NCBI GenBank assembly: GCA_932222125.1
Contig: CAKNZJ010000038.1
Coordinates: 1-64,000 of the forward strand
DNA: 64,000 bases
Direction: 5' to 3'
DNA from: an uncultured Clostridia bacterium
GTDB lineage: Bacteria > Bacillota > Clostridia > Oscillospirales > Oscillospiraceae
Position numbers and translations under genes: made by a program. Of the stretch, positions 52,501 to 60,410 are shown in pieces; within the stretch, counting starts at the first letter, position 1, and each line of letters starts with the position of its first letter. The notes under the pieces are model-generated. The model was not told the DNA's origin. It ran no database searches and saw only the letters and a list, made by a program, of their open reading frames with translations.

Positions 52501-52861
52501 AGGACTGATCCTGGATGATCCCATGGTGCTGGATGCCATGGAACCGGCACAGGGTGAATATCGTTTCCTCCCGCTGGACAGCAGTGGAGACTGTCTCGTG
52601 ACCCCATCCCAAATGGAACAATTAGATCGCTGTATTACCACTGCCCTACAAAAGGCGGCTGGTCAGCTGGCTGCTGGCAACATTGATGCCGATCCCTACT
52701 GGAGAGACAGCCAGCACAACGCCTGCCGGTGGTGCGACTACCGTTCCGCCTGTCACTTTGAAGAAACCTGCGGAGACGTCCGGCGGTTCCGCCAGGGCAT
52801 GAAAGCCAGCGAGTTTTGGCAGTGGCTGGCCCAACAAGAGGAGGAATCACATGGCCATTGA
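49571..52861 (+). CDS. addB: ATP-dependent helicase/nuclease subunit B
   Basis: 1096 aa. AddB joins AddA to resect double-strand breaks and stop at recombination hotspots. The C-terminal nuclease has DYKTG (Asp899) and the iron-sulfur cysteines are Cys743 (YNSCHFSHF), Cys1052, Cys1055 and Cys1061 (CRWC then five residues then C). The N-terminus reads LLYARGGQCVRRELLER; the P-loop GxxGxGKT found at this place in many AddB proteins is missing. I use ATG 49571, because AAAGGAGG is correctly spaced for it and not for 49565. It overlaps addA by 11 bases. Confidence 0.93.
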   Translation: MLTLLYARGGQCVRRELLERMGRCSATRKLLITPEQYSHESERAMCAILGNRACLTCEVLSFTRLSGRLADTYGGAATPMLDAGGRMLLMYAALRQVADSLTMYRAPSRKPSFLTGLLATVDECKSYQVTPEALIQAGQELEGRQGDKCRDLGLIYSAYQSLESQAAADPQGRLDRLAKQLEQTHWGAGMAFFVHGFTDFTPQEEQVLKVLMCQGPVTVSLLCDPENDPTGIFLPALRTARRLSRLAKQNGVPIQEEQLARPTARHPSLVFLEQHLFGPLPSTPWSGQCAVTRVQAATPRQEVEWCAAEVLRLLRDEHYRCRDIAVCARRLDGYGELIDSIFPQYGIPTFLSAMTDVLQKPVLALVTSALAAVAEDYPYEEMFRYLKTGLTGLTEEERDLLENYVLTWDLRGSAWTRKAPWNMHPAGYGQKLTPKDQALLNRLDAIRRRVIAPLEQLRRTEDKTGRGLAMTLYQLLEDIGLPARLTQRACALEVRGDLDTAAQYRQLWGILVGGLEQCALLLEHTELELDEFSRLFSLALSQYDVGSIPVSLDRVTIGEAPRMAHRETKILFLLGADSGSLPDCTPSPGLFSDQDRDALALQEVELAPKQEDKLRREMTIAYETCVRPSQRLYLSYATGSGGEGRTPCFLWDRLAALFPDSPAVDGPGPAARLAAPDPALELAGHSPALAAALKTIPALLLRVERLEQAAAWRRGALSPAAVRTLFGPVVPMSATKLDLYNSCHFSHFLRYGLDAKPRQRAQFRPTDYGTFVHDVLEHVLKAAKEYNIPLDDQQAMGQLAQKAADRYEAETLAGLEGESARFRYLFHRMKQSALAVAASVTQELAVSQFSPAAFELGFGQGKPLPPVETEQGVRLSLTGFLDRVDHWLHNGKRYIRVVDYKTGKKSFDFSDIADGRGLQMLLYLFALTRQGQALLGPEELVPSGVLYIPARNPVVDGQRGMTDQEVRSAQSRLLRRQGLILDDPMVLDAMEPAQGEYRFLPLDSSGDCLVTPSQMEQLDRCITTALQKAAGQLAAGNIDADPYWRDSQHNACRWCDYRSACHFEETCGDVRRFRQGMKASEFWQWLAQQEEESHGH

Positions 52862-55800
52862 GCTGACAAAAGAACAGCGCGCCGCAGTGGAAAATCGGGG
52901 CGGCAGTCTACTGGTAGCCGCCGCCGCCGGATCGGGCAAAACCCGGGTGCTCGTGGAGCGGCTCATGAGTTATGTGGAGCAGGGGGATGACATTGATCAA
53001 TTTTTGGTAATCACCTTTACCAACACCGCCGCCGCTGAGTTGCGGGACCGCATCGCCGCTGCCCTCCACAGCCGTCTGGCTATCCGGCCCGAAGACCGCC
53101 ACTTGCGGCGCAACGCCACGCTAGTGTACAAGGCCCACATCTGCACCATCGACGCCTTCTGTCTGGACCTGCTCCGTCAATGGGGACATCTCGTCCAGTT
53201 GGATCCGGATTTTCGCCTGTGTGATGAGCCGGAGGGAGCTGAGCTTCGCCAGCGGGCGCTGGAAGAAGTGCTGGAGGATCGCTATGCCAACATCCAAAGG
53301 GATATCCCCTTTTCCTCCTTGGTGGATGCCCTAGCCGGTGAGCGAGATGATCAAACTCTGGAGGAGGTTGTGCTGGATATACACAGCCGGGTCCAGGCTC
53401 AAACCGATCCACAGAACTGGCTGTTAGAGCGCAGGAAGGATTTTGACATCCCGGATGGATCCGCCCCAGAGAACACGCCCTGGGGCCGTCTGCTGATGAA
53501 TGACGCCCAATCCCTTGTCAACTATTGGCGGGATGCTCTGTCCACCCTCAACCACGAGGCCGACAGCGATCCCTTGCTGGGGCGAAACTATGGGCCTAGC
53601 CTTCTCCAGACCATCACCTCCCTAGAGGAATTGAGCGCCGCTTTCACACAGGGCTGGGACAGGGCCGCCGCCTGCTTCCCCATTCCCTTTCCCAGGCCAG
53701 GGATGAAACGAGGGACGTGCAATGAAGCGCTGAAAATCCGCCTCAAGGCCAGGCGGGATCTTTGCAAAAGCCAGCTAAAGGCTCTAGCCGCCCGCTTCGA
53801 TGTGTCCGGCCAACAGGCCATGGATGACCTGCGCGCCGTCGGCCCTGCCATGACCGCCCTACTAGAGGTGGCCGCCCAATTTGACACAGCCTTTACCCTG
53901 TCCAAAAACCGCCGTCACCTTATTGACTTCAATGATGCAGAGCACCTGAGCGCCAAACTGCTCACCCAGTCAGATGGTTCACCCTCCCCCCTAGCCATGG
54001 ATCTGGGAAAGCAGTACCGAGAGATCATGGTGGATGAATACCAGGACACAAACGGCGTGCAAAACGCCATCTTTCACGCGCTGGCAGCCGCCAGCAACTT
54101 GTTTATGGTGGGAGACGTTAAGCAGTCCATCTACCGCTTCCGGCTTGCCGATCCAGCTATCTTTCTGGACAAGTACCGCCGGTTCCCTGCCGCCGAAAGA
54201 GCCCAGCCCGGCCAGAGCCGCAGGCTGCAGTTGTCTGCGAACTTCCGGTCCCGGCCAGAGATACTGGACGCAGTCAACTTCATCTTTCGCAATGTGATGA
54301 CCCGATTGGTGGGCGAGCTAGACTATACACAGTCCGAAGCCCTGCACCCGGGGCGGGGGGACCTTCCTCCTGACAGCCGCTACCAGGTGGAACTAAACTG
54401 TGTGGACCTGTCGGCCCTTACCCCCGACAGTGAACGGGGCCGCCCAGACAAAGATCTGGTGGAAGCCCAGGCCGTGGCCCAACGCATTCGCGAGCTGTTG
54501 GATAGTGGCCTTCCCATCGGAGGCCGCCCGGTACAAATGGGAGACATTGTCATCCTCCTGCGCTCCCCCAGTCCGGTACTGCCGCACTATGCCGCCGCCT
54601 TAGACGAGCAATCCATTCCCTGGTCTGCAGAGGGCGGCCGGGATTTCTTTGGCACCACAGAGATCGCGGTGACAATCTCGCTGCTCCAAGTGCTGGACAA
54701 CCCGCGCCAAGATGTGCCTCTGCTATCTGTTCTGCGCTCTCCCCTATTCCACTTCTCCCCAGACCGCCTCTCCCAGCTCCGGGCGGCGGGCGAAGGCACA
54801 GTATATGACTGCCTTACAGCCGGGTCTGACCGGGGAGAGACGGACTGCGTCCAGTTCTTAAGCCTACTGCGCCAATTGAGAGATCTGGCAGCCGAGGAAA
54901 GCAGTCATCGCCTGCTGTCATATCTCTACCGGCAGCTGGATGTACCCGCCGTCTTCGCGGCTATGCCGGAGGGAGAGCTTCGCCGGACCAATCTGATGGC
55001 CCTCTACGATGAGGCCTGCCGCTTTGAAAGCAGCGGCCACCGTGGGCTGATGGCCTTTTTGCTCCACCTGAGCCGAATGGCGGACAATGGCTTGACCATT
55101 CCGGTACCCGGAGGGGAGACAGGAGGGGTGCGCATCCTCTCTATCCACAAGGCCAAGGGATTGGAGTTTCCAGTGGTGTTCCTGTGCGGCTTAGAGCGCC
55201 GTTTTAACGAAGGCGATTCCCGCGCCACCATCCTATTTCACCCCCACCTGGGGCTTGGCCCTAAGCGCACCAACCGGGAGCGGATGCTCCGATACACCAC
55301 CATCGCTCGAGATGGTGTGGCCCTTCAGCTTCGCCGACAGCTCCGGGCGGAGGAACTGCGCCTTCTCTATGTGGCCATGACCCGGGCAGAGCATAAACTG
55401 ATCTTATTCACCGCCGTCAATGGCCGGGGCGGTATGCTATCCACCCTGGCCACCCAAGCTCAATGTCCGCCGCCGCCCAGACAGATGGCGGAGGCGGGCT
55501 CCATGGCCGATTGGATACTCACCCCCATCCTGTGCCGGGAGGACAGCGCGCCCCTGTGGGATGGATTGGAGTTTCCCCGCCCCCACCCGCCGGAGGAGCA
55601 GGGCAGGCCCTGGACAATCCGGCTGATTTCTGCCGCCCAGTTTGACGAAGGGCAGCACACCAGCCGCCAAGACAGCATACCAGCCGCTCCATCCCTTCCC
55701 CTGCCAGACGACCTCATTCAGCGGTTGAACTGGCACTACCCCCATATCCTGTCCGCCGACATCCCCTCAAAGCTCACCGCAACGCAGCTGAAAGGCCGGG

Positions 55801-56411
55801 ACAAGGATCGGGAGGCGGCGGCAGATGGTGTTCCCCTTCGCCCCGCCCCGCTGGAGTCCTCCCTGCCCCATCCCGTCTTTGACGGGCAGCGGCCCCTCAC
55901 CCAAGCTCAGCGGGGTACCGCCCTTCACATGGCCATGCAGTACCTGGACTTTGCTAAAACAGACAGTCTGGAGCAGATTCAAGAGGAGATCGCCCGGTTG
56001 GTAACCCAGCAGTTTATCACCCCTCAGCAGGGGGAGGCAGTTCGTCCGTCAGACATCCTGTCCTTCTTCCGCTCCCCTCTGGGGCTGCGTCTGCGCCGGG
56101 CCGGCAAGGTGGAGCGAGAATTCAAATTCTCCTTGCTCGTACCCGCCCATCAGTACTATCCTCAAATAGAGGAGAACGAGCAAGTGCTTCTTCAGGGCGT
56201 GGTGGACTGCTGGTTCATCGATGAGGATGGTCAAGCCACTGTTTTGGACTTCAAAACCGACCGGGTCACCGAGGACACTGTGGCCGCGCGGGCCCAAGAG
56301 TACGGTCCCCAGCTGGAGGTGTACAGTCGGGCGCTGTCCGAGGCCGCTGGACTGCATGTGGCCCACCGGTATTTGTGGTTTTTCGCCCTGGGCCGGGAGG
56401 TCCCAATCTGA
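52851..56411 (+). CDS. addA: ATP-dependent helicase/nuclease subunit A
   Basis: 1186 aa UvrD-type helicase plus nuclease. Walker A AAAGSGKT is at residues 24-31, motif II region IMVDEYQDTN, motif III/IV region VGDVKQSIYRFRLADP, motif V HKAKGLEFPVVFL, motif VI LLYVAMTRAEHKL, and the C-terminal nuclease LDFKTDRV with Asp1133 and Lys1135. It drives unwinding in the AddAB complex and cuts one strand. The ATG lies inside the end of addB with GAGGAGG upstream, so synthesis is coupled. No recD or sbcCD genes adjoin it. Confidence 0.95.
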   Translation: MAIELTKEQRAAVENRGGSLLVAAAAGSGKTRVLVERLMSYVEQGDDIDQFLVITFTNTAAAELRDRIAAALHSRLAIRPEDRHLRRNATLVYKAHICTIDAFCLDLLRQWGHLVQLDPDFRLCDEPEGAELRQRALEEVLEDRYANIQRDIPFSSLVDALAGERDDQTLEEVVLDIHSRVQAQTDPQNWLLERRKDFDIPDGSAPENTPWGRLLMNDAQSLVNYWRDALSTLNHEADSDPLLGRNYGPSLLQTITSLEELSAAFTQGWDRAAACFPIPFPRPGMKRGTCNEALKIRLKARRDLCKSQLKALAARFDVSGQQAMDDLRAVGPAMTALLEVAAQFDTAFTLSKNRRHLIDFNDAEHLSAKLLTQSDGSPSPLAMDLGKQYREIMVDEYQDTNGVQNAIFHALAAASNLFMVGDVKQSIYRFRLADPAIFLDKYRRFPAAERAQPGQSRRLQLSANFRSRPEILDAVNFIFRNVMTRLVGELDYTQSEALHPGRGDLPPDSRYQVELNCVDLSALTPDSERGRPDKDLVEAQAVAQRIRELLDSGLPIGGRPVQMGDIVILLRSPSPVLPHYAAALDEQSIPWSAEGGRDFFGTTEIAVTISLLQVLDNPRQDVPLLSVLRSPLFHFSPDRLSQLRAAGEGTVYDCLTAGSDRGETDCVQFLSLLRQLRDLAAEESSHRLLSYLYRQLDVPAVFAAMPEGELRRTNLMALYDEACRFESSGHRGLMAFLLHLSRMADNGLTIPVPGGETGGVRILSIHKAKGLEFPVVFLCGLERRFNEGDSRATILFHPHLGLGPKRTNRERMLRYTTIARDGVALQLRRQLRAEELRLLYVAMTRAEHKLILFTAVNGRGGMLSTLATQAQCPPPPRQMAEAGSMADWILTPILCREDSAPLWDGLEFPRPHPPEEQGRPWTIRLISAAQFDEGQHTSRQDSIPAAPSLPLPDDLIQRLNWHYPHILSADIPSKLTATQLKGRDKDREAAADGVPLRPAPLESSLPHPVFDGQRPLTQAQRGTALHMAMQYLDFAKTDSLEQIQEEIARLVTQQFITPQQGEAVRPSDILSFFRSPLGLRLRRAGKVEREFKFSLLVPAHQYYPQIEENEQVLLQGVVDCWFIDEDGQATVLDFKTDRVTEDTVAARAQEYGPQLEVYSRALSEAAGLHVAHRYLWFFALGREVPI

Positions 56412-56492
56412 TGTGTTGCGGCACAAATATGAACGGTATCGCCCCGGCAAGAGGGCACAGACCGCCTACGTGGAAAAAAGTAAAAAAAAGCC

Positions 56493-56521
56493 TTGCATTT
56501 CTCCTTCGACCGTGATAAGAT
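56493..56521 (+). promoter_or_regulatory. Candidate promoter of rpmE
   Basis: TTGCAT (56493-56498) and TAAGAT (56516-56521), spacer 17, about 70 bases before rpmE. Confidence 0.5.
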
Positions 56522-56589
56522 ACATTTTGCATTTACAAGGGACTGTAGCATCCCTGGGCTGTGAGTTCTGACAGAAAGAGGTGAATCCC

Positions 56590-56790
56590 ATGAAGGAAGG
56601 CATCCATCCCAATTATGAGCACACCACTATTACGTGTGCCTGCGGCAACGTGATCGAGACTGGCTCTACAAAAAAGGATATTAAGGTGGAAGTCTGCTCC
56701 AAATGTCACCCCTTCTATACCGGCAAGCAGAAGATGGTGGATACCGGCGGACGTGTCAGCCGCTTCAACAAGAAATTTGGTTTGGAGTAA
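56590..56790 (+). CDS. rpmE: 50S ribosomal protein L31
   Basis: 66 aa. The start MKEGIHPNYEHTTITCACGN and end GRVSRFNKKFGLE are typical of L31. Zinc-binding cysteines are present (Cys16, Cys18, Cys36, Cys39), which makes it the zinc-containing type. ATG 56590 has AAAGAGGTG upstream; the GTG 9 bases earlier is less likely. It is flanked by its own promoter and terminator. Confidence 0.97.
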   Translation: MKEGIHPNYEHTTITCACGNVIETGSTKKDIKVEVCSKCHPFYTGKQKMVDTGGRVSRFNKKFGLE

Positions 56791-56805
56791 TCCTGTTCTT
56801 TTTGC

Positions 56806-56836
56806 AAAGCCCATGTCTTCGGACATGGGCTTTTTG
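56806..56836 (+). terminator. Terminator of rpmE
   Basis: AAAGCCCATGTC and its complement form a 12-bp stem with tetraloop TTCG, followed by TTTTTG; 16 bases after the rpmE stop. Confidence 0.92.
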
Positions 56837-56892
56837 TTTCATGGTCTTAGATGTGCATATACTATAAAAGAATCTTTTAGGAGGGAAGCATT

Positions 56893-57393
56893 ATGTTTCA
56901 GCGCATCGACCCTAAGCAATTGGACATCAACCCCTTTTCCGCCATCGGCGAGCAGTGGATGCTGGTCACAGCAGGCACACCGGAGAAATGCAATACCATG
57001 ACCGTCTCCTGGGGCGGATTGGGTGTGCTTTGGGGCGTGCCCACAGCCACCGTCTATATCCGTCCCCAGCGGTATACCAAGCAGTTTGTCGATGAAAACG
57101 AGTACTTCACCCTCTCCCTCTTCTCCCAGGAATACCGCAAGCAGCTGGCTCTGTGCGGCACCAAAAGCGGCCGGGATATCGACAAGGTGAAGGAGTGCGG
57201 CTTTACCATTGCCTCCGGGGCTGGCAACGCCCCCTATTTTGAGCAGGCTCAGCTGGTCATCGTCTGCCGCAAGCGGATGGTTCAGCCCATGGATGAGGAA
57301 CGCATCCCCCCGGAAGTCCAAGAGAAATGGTATCAAAAGGATTATCACTATATGTACTGGGGCGAGATCGTGGAGGTCTTGAAGCAAGTGTGA
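56893..57393 (+). CDS. Flavin reductase family protein
   Basis: 166 aa of the flavin reductase-like/FMN-binding split-barrel family (MTVSWGGLGVLWGVPTATVY, IRPQRYTKQFVDENEYFTLS, LFSQEYRKQL). Proteins like this bind FMN and often support flavoredoxin-type electron transfer or hydrolase/dismutase partners in anaerobes. AGGAGG lies 8 bases before the ATG. It stands just before hflX in the same direction with a 25-base gap. The electron acceptor is unknown. Confidence 0.9.
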   Translation: MFQRIDPKQLDINPFSAIGEQWMLVTAGTPEKCNTMTVSWGGLGVLWGVPTATVYIRPQRYTKQFVDENEYFTLSLFSQEYRKQLALCGTKSGRDIDKVKECGFTIASGAGNAPYFEQAQLVIVCRKRMVQPMDEERIPPEVQEKWYQKDYHYMYWGEIVEVLKQV

Positions 57394-57418
57394 TCTTCAC
57401 GCCCCTGGAGGAGCGTCT

Positions 57419-58678
57419 ATGTTTGAAGAAAATCATCTAAAAATCATCAATCGGGCGGTGCTGGTGGGACTCAACTCCCCCAGCCTGCCCCGGGCCGAAA
57501 ACACTGAGGATGAGTCCTTGGCCGAACTGTCCGCCTTGCTAGAGACGGCGGGGGGGCAGTGCCTGGGCACCGTTTTGCAAAACAAACCCTCTCCCAATCC
57601 CCGCACCTTTATCGGCGAGGGCAAGGTGGAAGAAGTGAGAACCTTGGTCCACAATCTGGGCGCGGATATTGTTATCTTTGACAACCCCCTCTCCCCCTCC
57701 CAGCAGCGAGTGCTCACCGAGGCGCTGGGGGTCACTGTCATCGACCGGGCCGCCCTCATTCTGGATATCTTTGCCAAGCGGGCCCGCACCAGCGAGGGGC
57801 GCATCCAGGTGGAGCTGGCCCAGTACAAATATCTGCTGCCCCGGCTCACCGGTATGTGGAAGCATCTGGAGCGGCAAGAGGGTGCCATCGGCACCCGCGG
57901 CCCCGGCGAGACTCAGCTGGAGAGCGACCGGAGACACATTCACCGTAAAATTGCCCGCCTGGAGGATGAACTGCGGGATGTACGCCGGATCCGGAGCACA
58001 CAAAGAGAGCGGCGGGAGAAAAACGAAGTGCCGGTGGTGGCCATTGTGGGGTACACCAACGCAGGCAAATCCACCTTGCTCAACGCCCTCACCGGAGCGG
58101 GTATTCCCGCCAATGACCGTCTATTTGACACTCTTGACACCACCACCCGCACCCTTGAGATTTCCGACACCTGCACTGTCCTCATATCGGACACGGTGGG
58201 CTTTATCTCCAAGCTTCCCCACCAGCTGGTGGACGCCTTCAAAGCCACGCTGGAGGAGCTCACCTTCGCGGACCTGCTCCTTCATGTCATTGATGCCTCT
58301 AACCCTCACTGGCGGGAGCAGGCGGAGGTGGTGGACAAGCTGGTGATAGAGCTGGGCGCGGCTCAGACCCCACGGCTGGAGGTGTTTAACAAGTGTGACA
58401 AATTTGTGGGAGATATCCTGCCCCACGGCGGGGATATGGTATCCGTCTCTGCCCGCACTGGAGCGGGTCTGGACCGACTGATAGAATCCATTGGCCAGCG
58501 GCTGGACAGCGGCGCCCGCCGTGTAACCCTCTGCCTACCCTATGACCATGGCGGTCTGTTGGACACCCTGTACCGGGAAGCCAAAGTTGAGCAGGTGGAA
58601 TATGGCCAGACCATTGCCGTCACCGCCCTGTGCACCCCCAAGACCATCGGTCGCCTCAGTCAATATATCCAAGGATAG
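57419..58678 (+). CDS. hflX: Ribosome-associated GTPase HflX
   Basis: 419 aa. The HflX N-terminal domain (NPRTFIGEGKVEEVRTLV; DNPLSPSQQRVL) precedes a coiled linker (GTRGPGETQLESDRRHIHRK) and the GTPase domain with G1 GYTNAGKST near residue 210, G3 DTVGF and G4 NKCD. HflX splits stalled or heat-damaged ribosomes. GGAGGAG lies before the ATG. A 23-bp perfect hairpin overlaps the stop codon. The GTPase core and C-terminal domain are complete. Confidence 0.95.
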   Translation: MFEENHLKIINRAVLVGLNSPSLPRAENTEDESLAELSALLETAGGQCLGTVLQNKPSPNPRTFIGEGKVEEVRTLVHNLGADIVIFDNPLSPSQQRVLTEALGVTVIDRAALILDIFAKRARTSEGRIQVELAQYKYLLPRLTGMWKHLERQEGAIGTRGPGETQLESDRRHIHRKIARLEDELRDVRRIRSTQRERREKNEVPVVAIVGYTNAGKSTLLNALTGAGIPANDRLFDTLDTTTRTLEISDTCTVLISDTVGFISKLPHQLVDAFKATLEELTFADLLLHVIDASNPHWREQAEVVDKLVIELGAAQTPRLEVFNKCDKFVGDILPHGGDMVSVSARTGAGLDRLIESIGQRLDSGARRVTLCLPYDHGGLLDTLYREAKVEQVEYGQTIAVTALCTPKTIGRLSQYIQG

Positions 58679-58721
58679 GGAGCGCGGCGAAAGGATAGTC
58701 CTTTCGCCGCGCTCCCTATCC
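58673..58721. terminator. 23-bp perfect hairpin overlapping the hflX stop codon
   Basis: Arms 58673-58695 and 58699-58721 are exact complements with loop TAG. The left arm contains the hflX stop codon. No T-run follows on the plus strand. It sits between convergent genes and probably acts as a bidirectional terminator or RNA-end stabiliser. Confidence 0.8.
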
Positions 58722-58744
58722 ATATCTCCAATCCAGCCCCTGTC

Positions 58745-59395
58745 TCACTTCTTTTTTCTCACGATATCCCATACAATCATAACTGTCCCCACCGTTACCA
58801 GCAGTGCAAAAACCAAGATAGCACAGTTCCGGAAAAATTCCTGGGGTAGGATATGAATGATCTGATCCACCTGCGGGTCAAATATCCAGTTATCCTTACC
58901 CGGAAAAAAGACACGGTGAAACAGAACAAACGCCTGCTCAAAGTTCAGGGCCGCTAGAGCGCCCATCAATAGGAACACGCCTCCCCATCCTGCTCCCACC
59001 CAAAAAGCCGGCCCCCGGCCCAACAGGAGAGCCCAGGTTCGCTTTGCTGCCTTGGCGTATATCAGCAGTCCAGCCAGGGCGGCAACAGACAATCCAAAGG
59101 CCCATAAATCCAGCAAAAACAGGCGCCGCACATCGGCAAAGTGATCCTGTCCGCTCTTGGAACAGGACAGCACACCGCTGGAGAACGCCTCCCCGCCCAG
59201 GCAGTAATCCAGCACCTCATCATAAGCTGTTCGGATCTGGGTTTCGTTGAGCCCAGTATGCTCCTCAAGCTCCAGTGGCCCGATGTGAGCATAGTAGAAC
59301 GGGCGGCACAAGATGGGGATAGCAATGGCTCCAGTGAGCAGTGCCATCCCCATAGAGATAGACAGCAGTATGGATAACAGCTTACTTTGCTTCAT
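58745..59395 (-). CDS. TIGR01906-type integral membrane protein
   Basis: 216 aa with four hydrophobic segments. It matches my recollection of the TIGR01906 family of Firmicutes membrane proteins: a short N-terminal helix, an extracytoplasmic loop with FYYAHIGPLELEEHTGLNET and YDEVLDYCLGG, then FSSGVLSCSKSGQDHFADVR. Function is unknown for the family. The start at ATG 59395 has AGGAGG upstream; the longer frame to 59566 overlaps the preceding gene. The 14-base overlap with the next upstream membrane protein suggests joint expression. Confidence 0.82.
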   Translation of the reverse strand: MKQSKLLSILLSISMGMALLTGAIAIPILCRPFYYAHIGPLELEEHTGLNETQIRTAYDEVLDYCLGGEAFSSGVLSCSKSGQDHFADVRRLFLLDLWAFGLSVAALAGLLIYAKAAKRTWALLLGRGPAFWVGAGWGGVFLLMGALAALNFEQAFVLFHRVFFPGKDNWIFDPQVDQIIHILPQEFFRNCAILVFALLVTVGTVMIVWDIVRKKK

Positions 59396-60041
59396 GAGAT
59401 ACCTCCTGTTTAGGCAGGGCAGATAGGGAAATGAGGACCTGGGAAGGCAGATAGAACAGCCACATCCCCACTGAGGCCACCCGCTCCAGCTCAAAGGCGG
59501 CCAGGCCGGAGTTGACCAGCCCCACACATAGATCACATCCTGCAAACAGGGTGAGGCCCAAGGCAAACAGCCGCCAAAGACGGCCCTGGAGCGTCCAAGC
59601 CAAAATGGCGTTGGACAGCAACTGGGAAAAATACAATCCCGCCAGCAGGTTTAGCGGCGTGGCCATATTCACCCATTCCAGAACAAGCCCCATCAGCAAA
59701 GCAAGCCCCCCACGCAACCAGTAGGCCCCATTGCTCTCCCCCTGCCGCAGCCGGAGTAAGTAGACCGTCTGAACGGCCAAAAAGATGGCCACTCCAAAAA
59801 GATATCCGTCATTTTGTACCAGTAAAAACCAATCTGCCGTTGCGGTGAGGGCCAGCGCCAACGGCACCAACCTGTCCCCACCCCTCCGGGCTGCCAGCAC
59901 GCTAAAGAGAAGGCATAGCAGAACTCCGGCATATTTTGCCGGGACACCAGGAAGGTCCAGCCTTAGAATGTCTATGGTGAGAAAATAGGCGTACAGCCCT
60001 CCCTCCGCTGCCAAAAATAAAGCTGTATCCCCCTTCCACAT
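59382..60041 (-). CDS. Multi-pass membrane protein, possibly YhhN/lysoplasmalogenase-like
   Basis: 219 aa, seven or eight hydrophobic segments. The pattern ALTATADWFLLVQNDGYLFG followed by VAIFLAVQTVYLLRL recalls the YhhN/TMEM86 family, in which an aspartate lies at this place. The second conserved acidic site may be AGCDLCVGL. The resemblance is modest, so the function is unproven. GGGGGAGGGA precedes ATG 60041, and the longer frame to 60158 has no support. It overlaps the TIGR01906-type gene by 14 bases. Confidence 0.7.
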   Translation of the reverse strand: MWKGDTALFLAAEGGLYAYFLTIDILRLDLPGVPAKYAGVLLCLLFSVLAARRGGDRLVPLALALTATADWFLLVQNDGYLFGVAIFLAVQTVYLLRLRQGESNGAYWLRGGLALLMGLVLEWVNMATPLNLLAGLYFSQLLSNAILAWTLQGRLWRLFALGLTLFAGCDLCVGLVNSGLAAFELERVASVGMWLFYLPSQVLISLSALPKQEVSHEAK

Positions 60042-60202
60042 CTCGTTCCCTCCCCCTATTTCAGGATAGCATACCACATTTTGTTGTAAAAAAAAAGTCC
60101 CTACCATACCCAGACTCGGGCATTTGGTTTCTTCCACAGACAGCCAAGGGAAAATCATCGGGAAAATACGCTTTTTTCCGGGGTCATCCTATAGATTTTC
60201 CC

Positions 60203-60230
60203 TTGCGTTTGGGGATGGATATGGTATAAT
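60203..60230 (+). promoter_or_regulatory. Promoter of the rnf operon
   Basis: TTGCGT (60203-60208) and TATAAT (60225-60230), spacer 16 bases. Transcription would begin near 60237 and give a leader of about 174 nt. Confidence 0.7.
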
Positions 60231-60236
60231 ATTAAC

Positions 60237-60410
60237 AATCTCCCCGTTCCAGCAGGCCGGACGCCTCAAAGGGCCGGGATGAGACCTGTTCCGACAGACT
60301 GTCTGCTGGTGGCCGTACGATATGGCCAGACCCCTACCCCTCGCTCCCTGACATCGGGGGAACAGTGGGTCCTGCGCAGTTGAAAATCTATATTTGAGGA
60401 GGAGAGAAAT
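60237..60410 (+). promoter_or_regulatory. Structured leader of the rnf operon
   Basis: CCAGCAG (60249-60255) pairs with CTGCTGG (60303-60309), closing a region with inner GACAG/CTGTC and CCGG/CCGG pairings. A second stem TGGCC/GGCCA lies at 60310-60328. No terminator follows, so any control would be on translation or stability. I do not recognise the class. Confidence 0.4.
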
